Shown here: in pieces, positions 63,906 through 64,000 of the stretch
Layout: each line of letters opens with the position of its first letter
How positions within the stretch are numbered: the first letter of the stretch is position 1
NCBI GenBank assembly: GCA_026182355.1
Contig: JAPFBL010000232.1
Location: 124,001-188,000, forward strand
Reading direction: 5' to 3'
From: Hermatobates lingyangjiaoensis
Taxonomy: Eukaryota > Arthropoda > Insecta > Hemiptera > Hermatobatidae
Length of the DNA: 64,000 nucleotides
Program-made: the position numbers and the translations under genes
The notes under the pieces: generated by a model
The model's input: only the letters and a program-made list of their open reading frames with translations
Databases searched by the model: none
Told to the model about the DNA's origin: nothing

Positions 63906-64000
63906 TCTCGCCCCCAGAATAGCACTAAGCATATAGTGTGGCCATTGGAAAAATGATATACAAATTTCTTTAAAATAACTATACAAAGTTAAATATATGC

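Noticed and set aside
1..64000. Promoters, TATA boxes and polyadenylation signals
   Set aside because: In sequence this AT-rich such words occur everywhere by chance, and no host gene anchors them.

Overview
The window is animal nuclear DNA made almost wholly of repeats. It is AT-rich and holds no convincing host gene, no rRNA and no free-standing tRNA gene. Organism: a metazoan. An arthropod, perhaps a crustacean, is the best guess, from abundant GIY-YIG Penelope-like elements, a jockey-clade LINE, tRNA-headed SINEs ending in AACCTAACC-type tails and short TTAGG-like runs. This is inference; the sequence does not name the species.

Layout. 0-9 kb: a possible transposase scrap, a PLE scrap on a (TA)n tract, a 2.9-kb satellite of 70/71-bp monomers, and a dispersed ~22-bp minisatellite inside a 620-bp-spaced duplication. 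9.4-13.5 kb: a fold-back repeat invaded by a 5'-truncated jockey LINE with 13-bp target duplications, next to a TIR element (called Y here). 14-28 kb: PLE ends and GIY-YIG pseudogenes, seven SINE copies, a hAT-type element with 8-bp duplications, a 133-bp tandem array, a fold-back element with ~185-bp arms, and a damaged Y copy. 28-34 kb: a mariner/pogo-type TIR element nested in an older element, palindromic PLE ends, and a TIR element. 34.8-37.5 kb: the most complete PLE, with RT and GIY-YIG but a ruined catalytic centre. 38-46 kb: SINEs, a full Y copy inverted to the first, a (GA)n tract and a composite 1-kb element. 47-53 kb: PLE scraps, a Helitron-type helicase pseudogene with a 3' hairpin, and a 648-bp near-perfect palindrome. 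53-64 kb: fold-backs, a tandem array grown inside a SINE, long AT-rich stretches without landmarks, more PLE ends, and a second composite element with a 170-bp triplication.

The main signal is window-wide. About twenty-five loci, nearly all at PLE ends beside (TA)n tracts, share a hammerhead-ribozyme-like core: CTGANGA, one extra base, a stem II, GAAA, a very short stem III, then a U-H cleavage site. Most core variation falls at position 7, the core base known to tolerate change. Where the motif is intact, stem III is a perfect palindrome (ACGT, ACATGT, ATAT, AGATCT, AGCT, AATT, ACGCGT, ACCGGT). That would fit ribozymes that pair as dimers. Several of these ends also carry the first ~60 codons of the PLE reading frame, which run straight into the (TA)n tract.

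Nothing here forms a working pathway. Every recognised coding region belongs to a transposable element and is broken.
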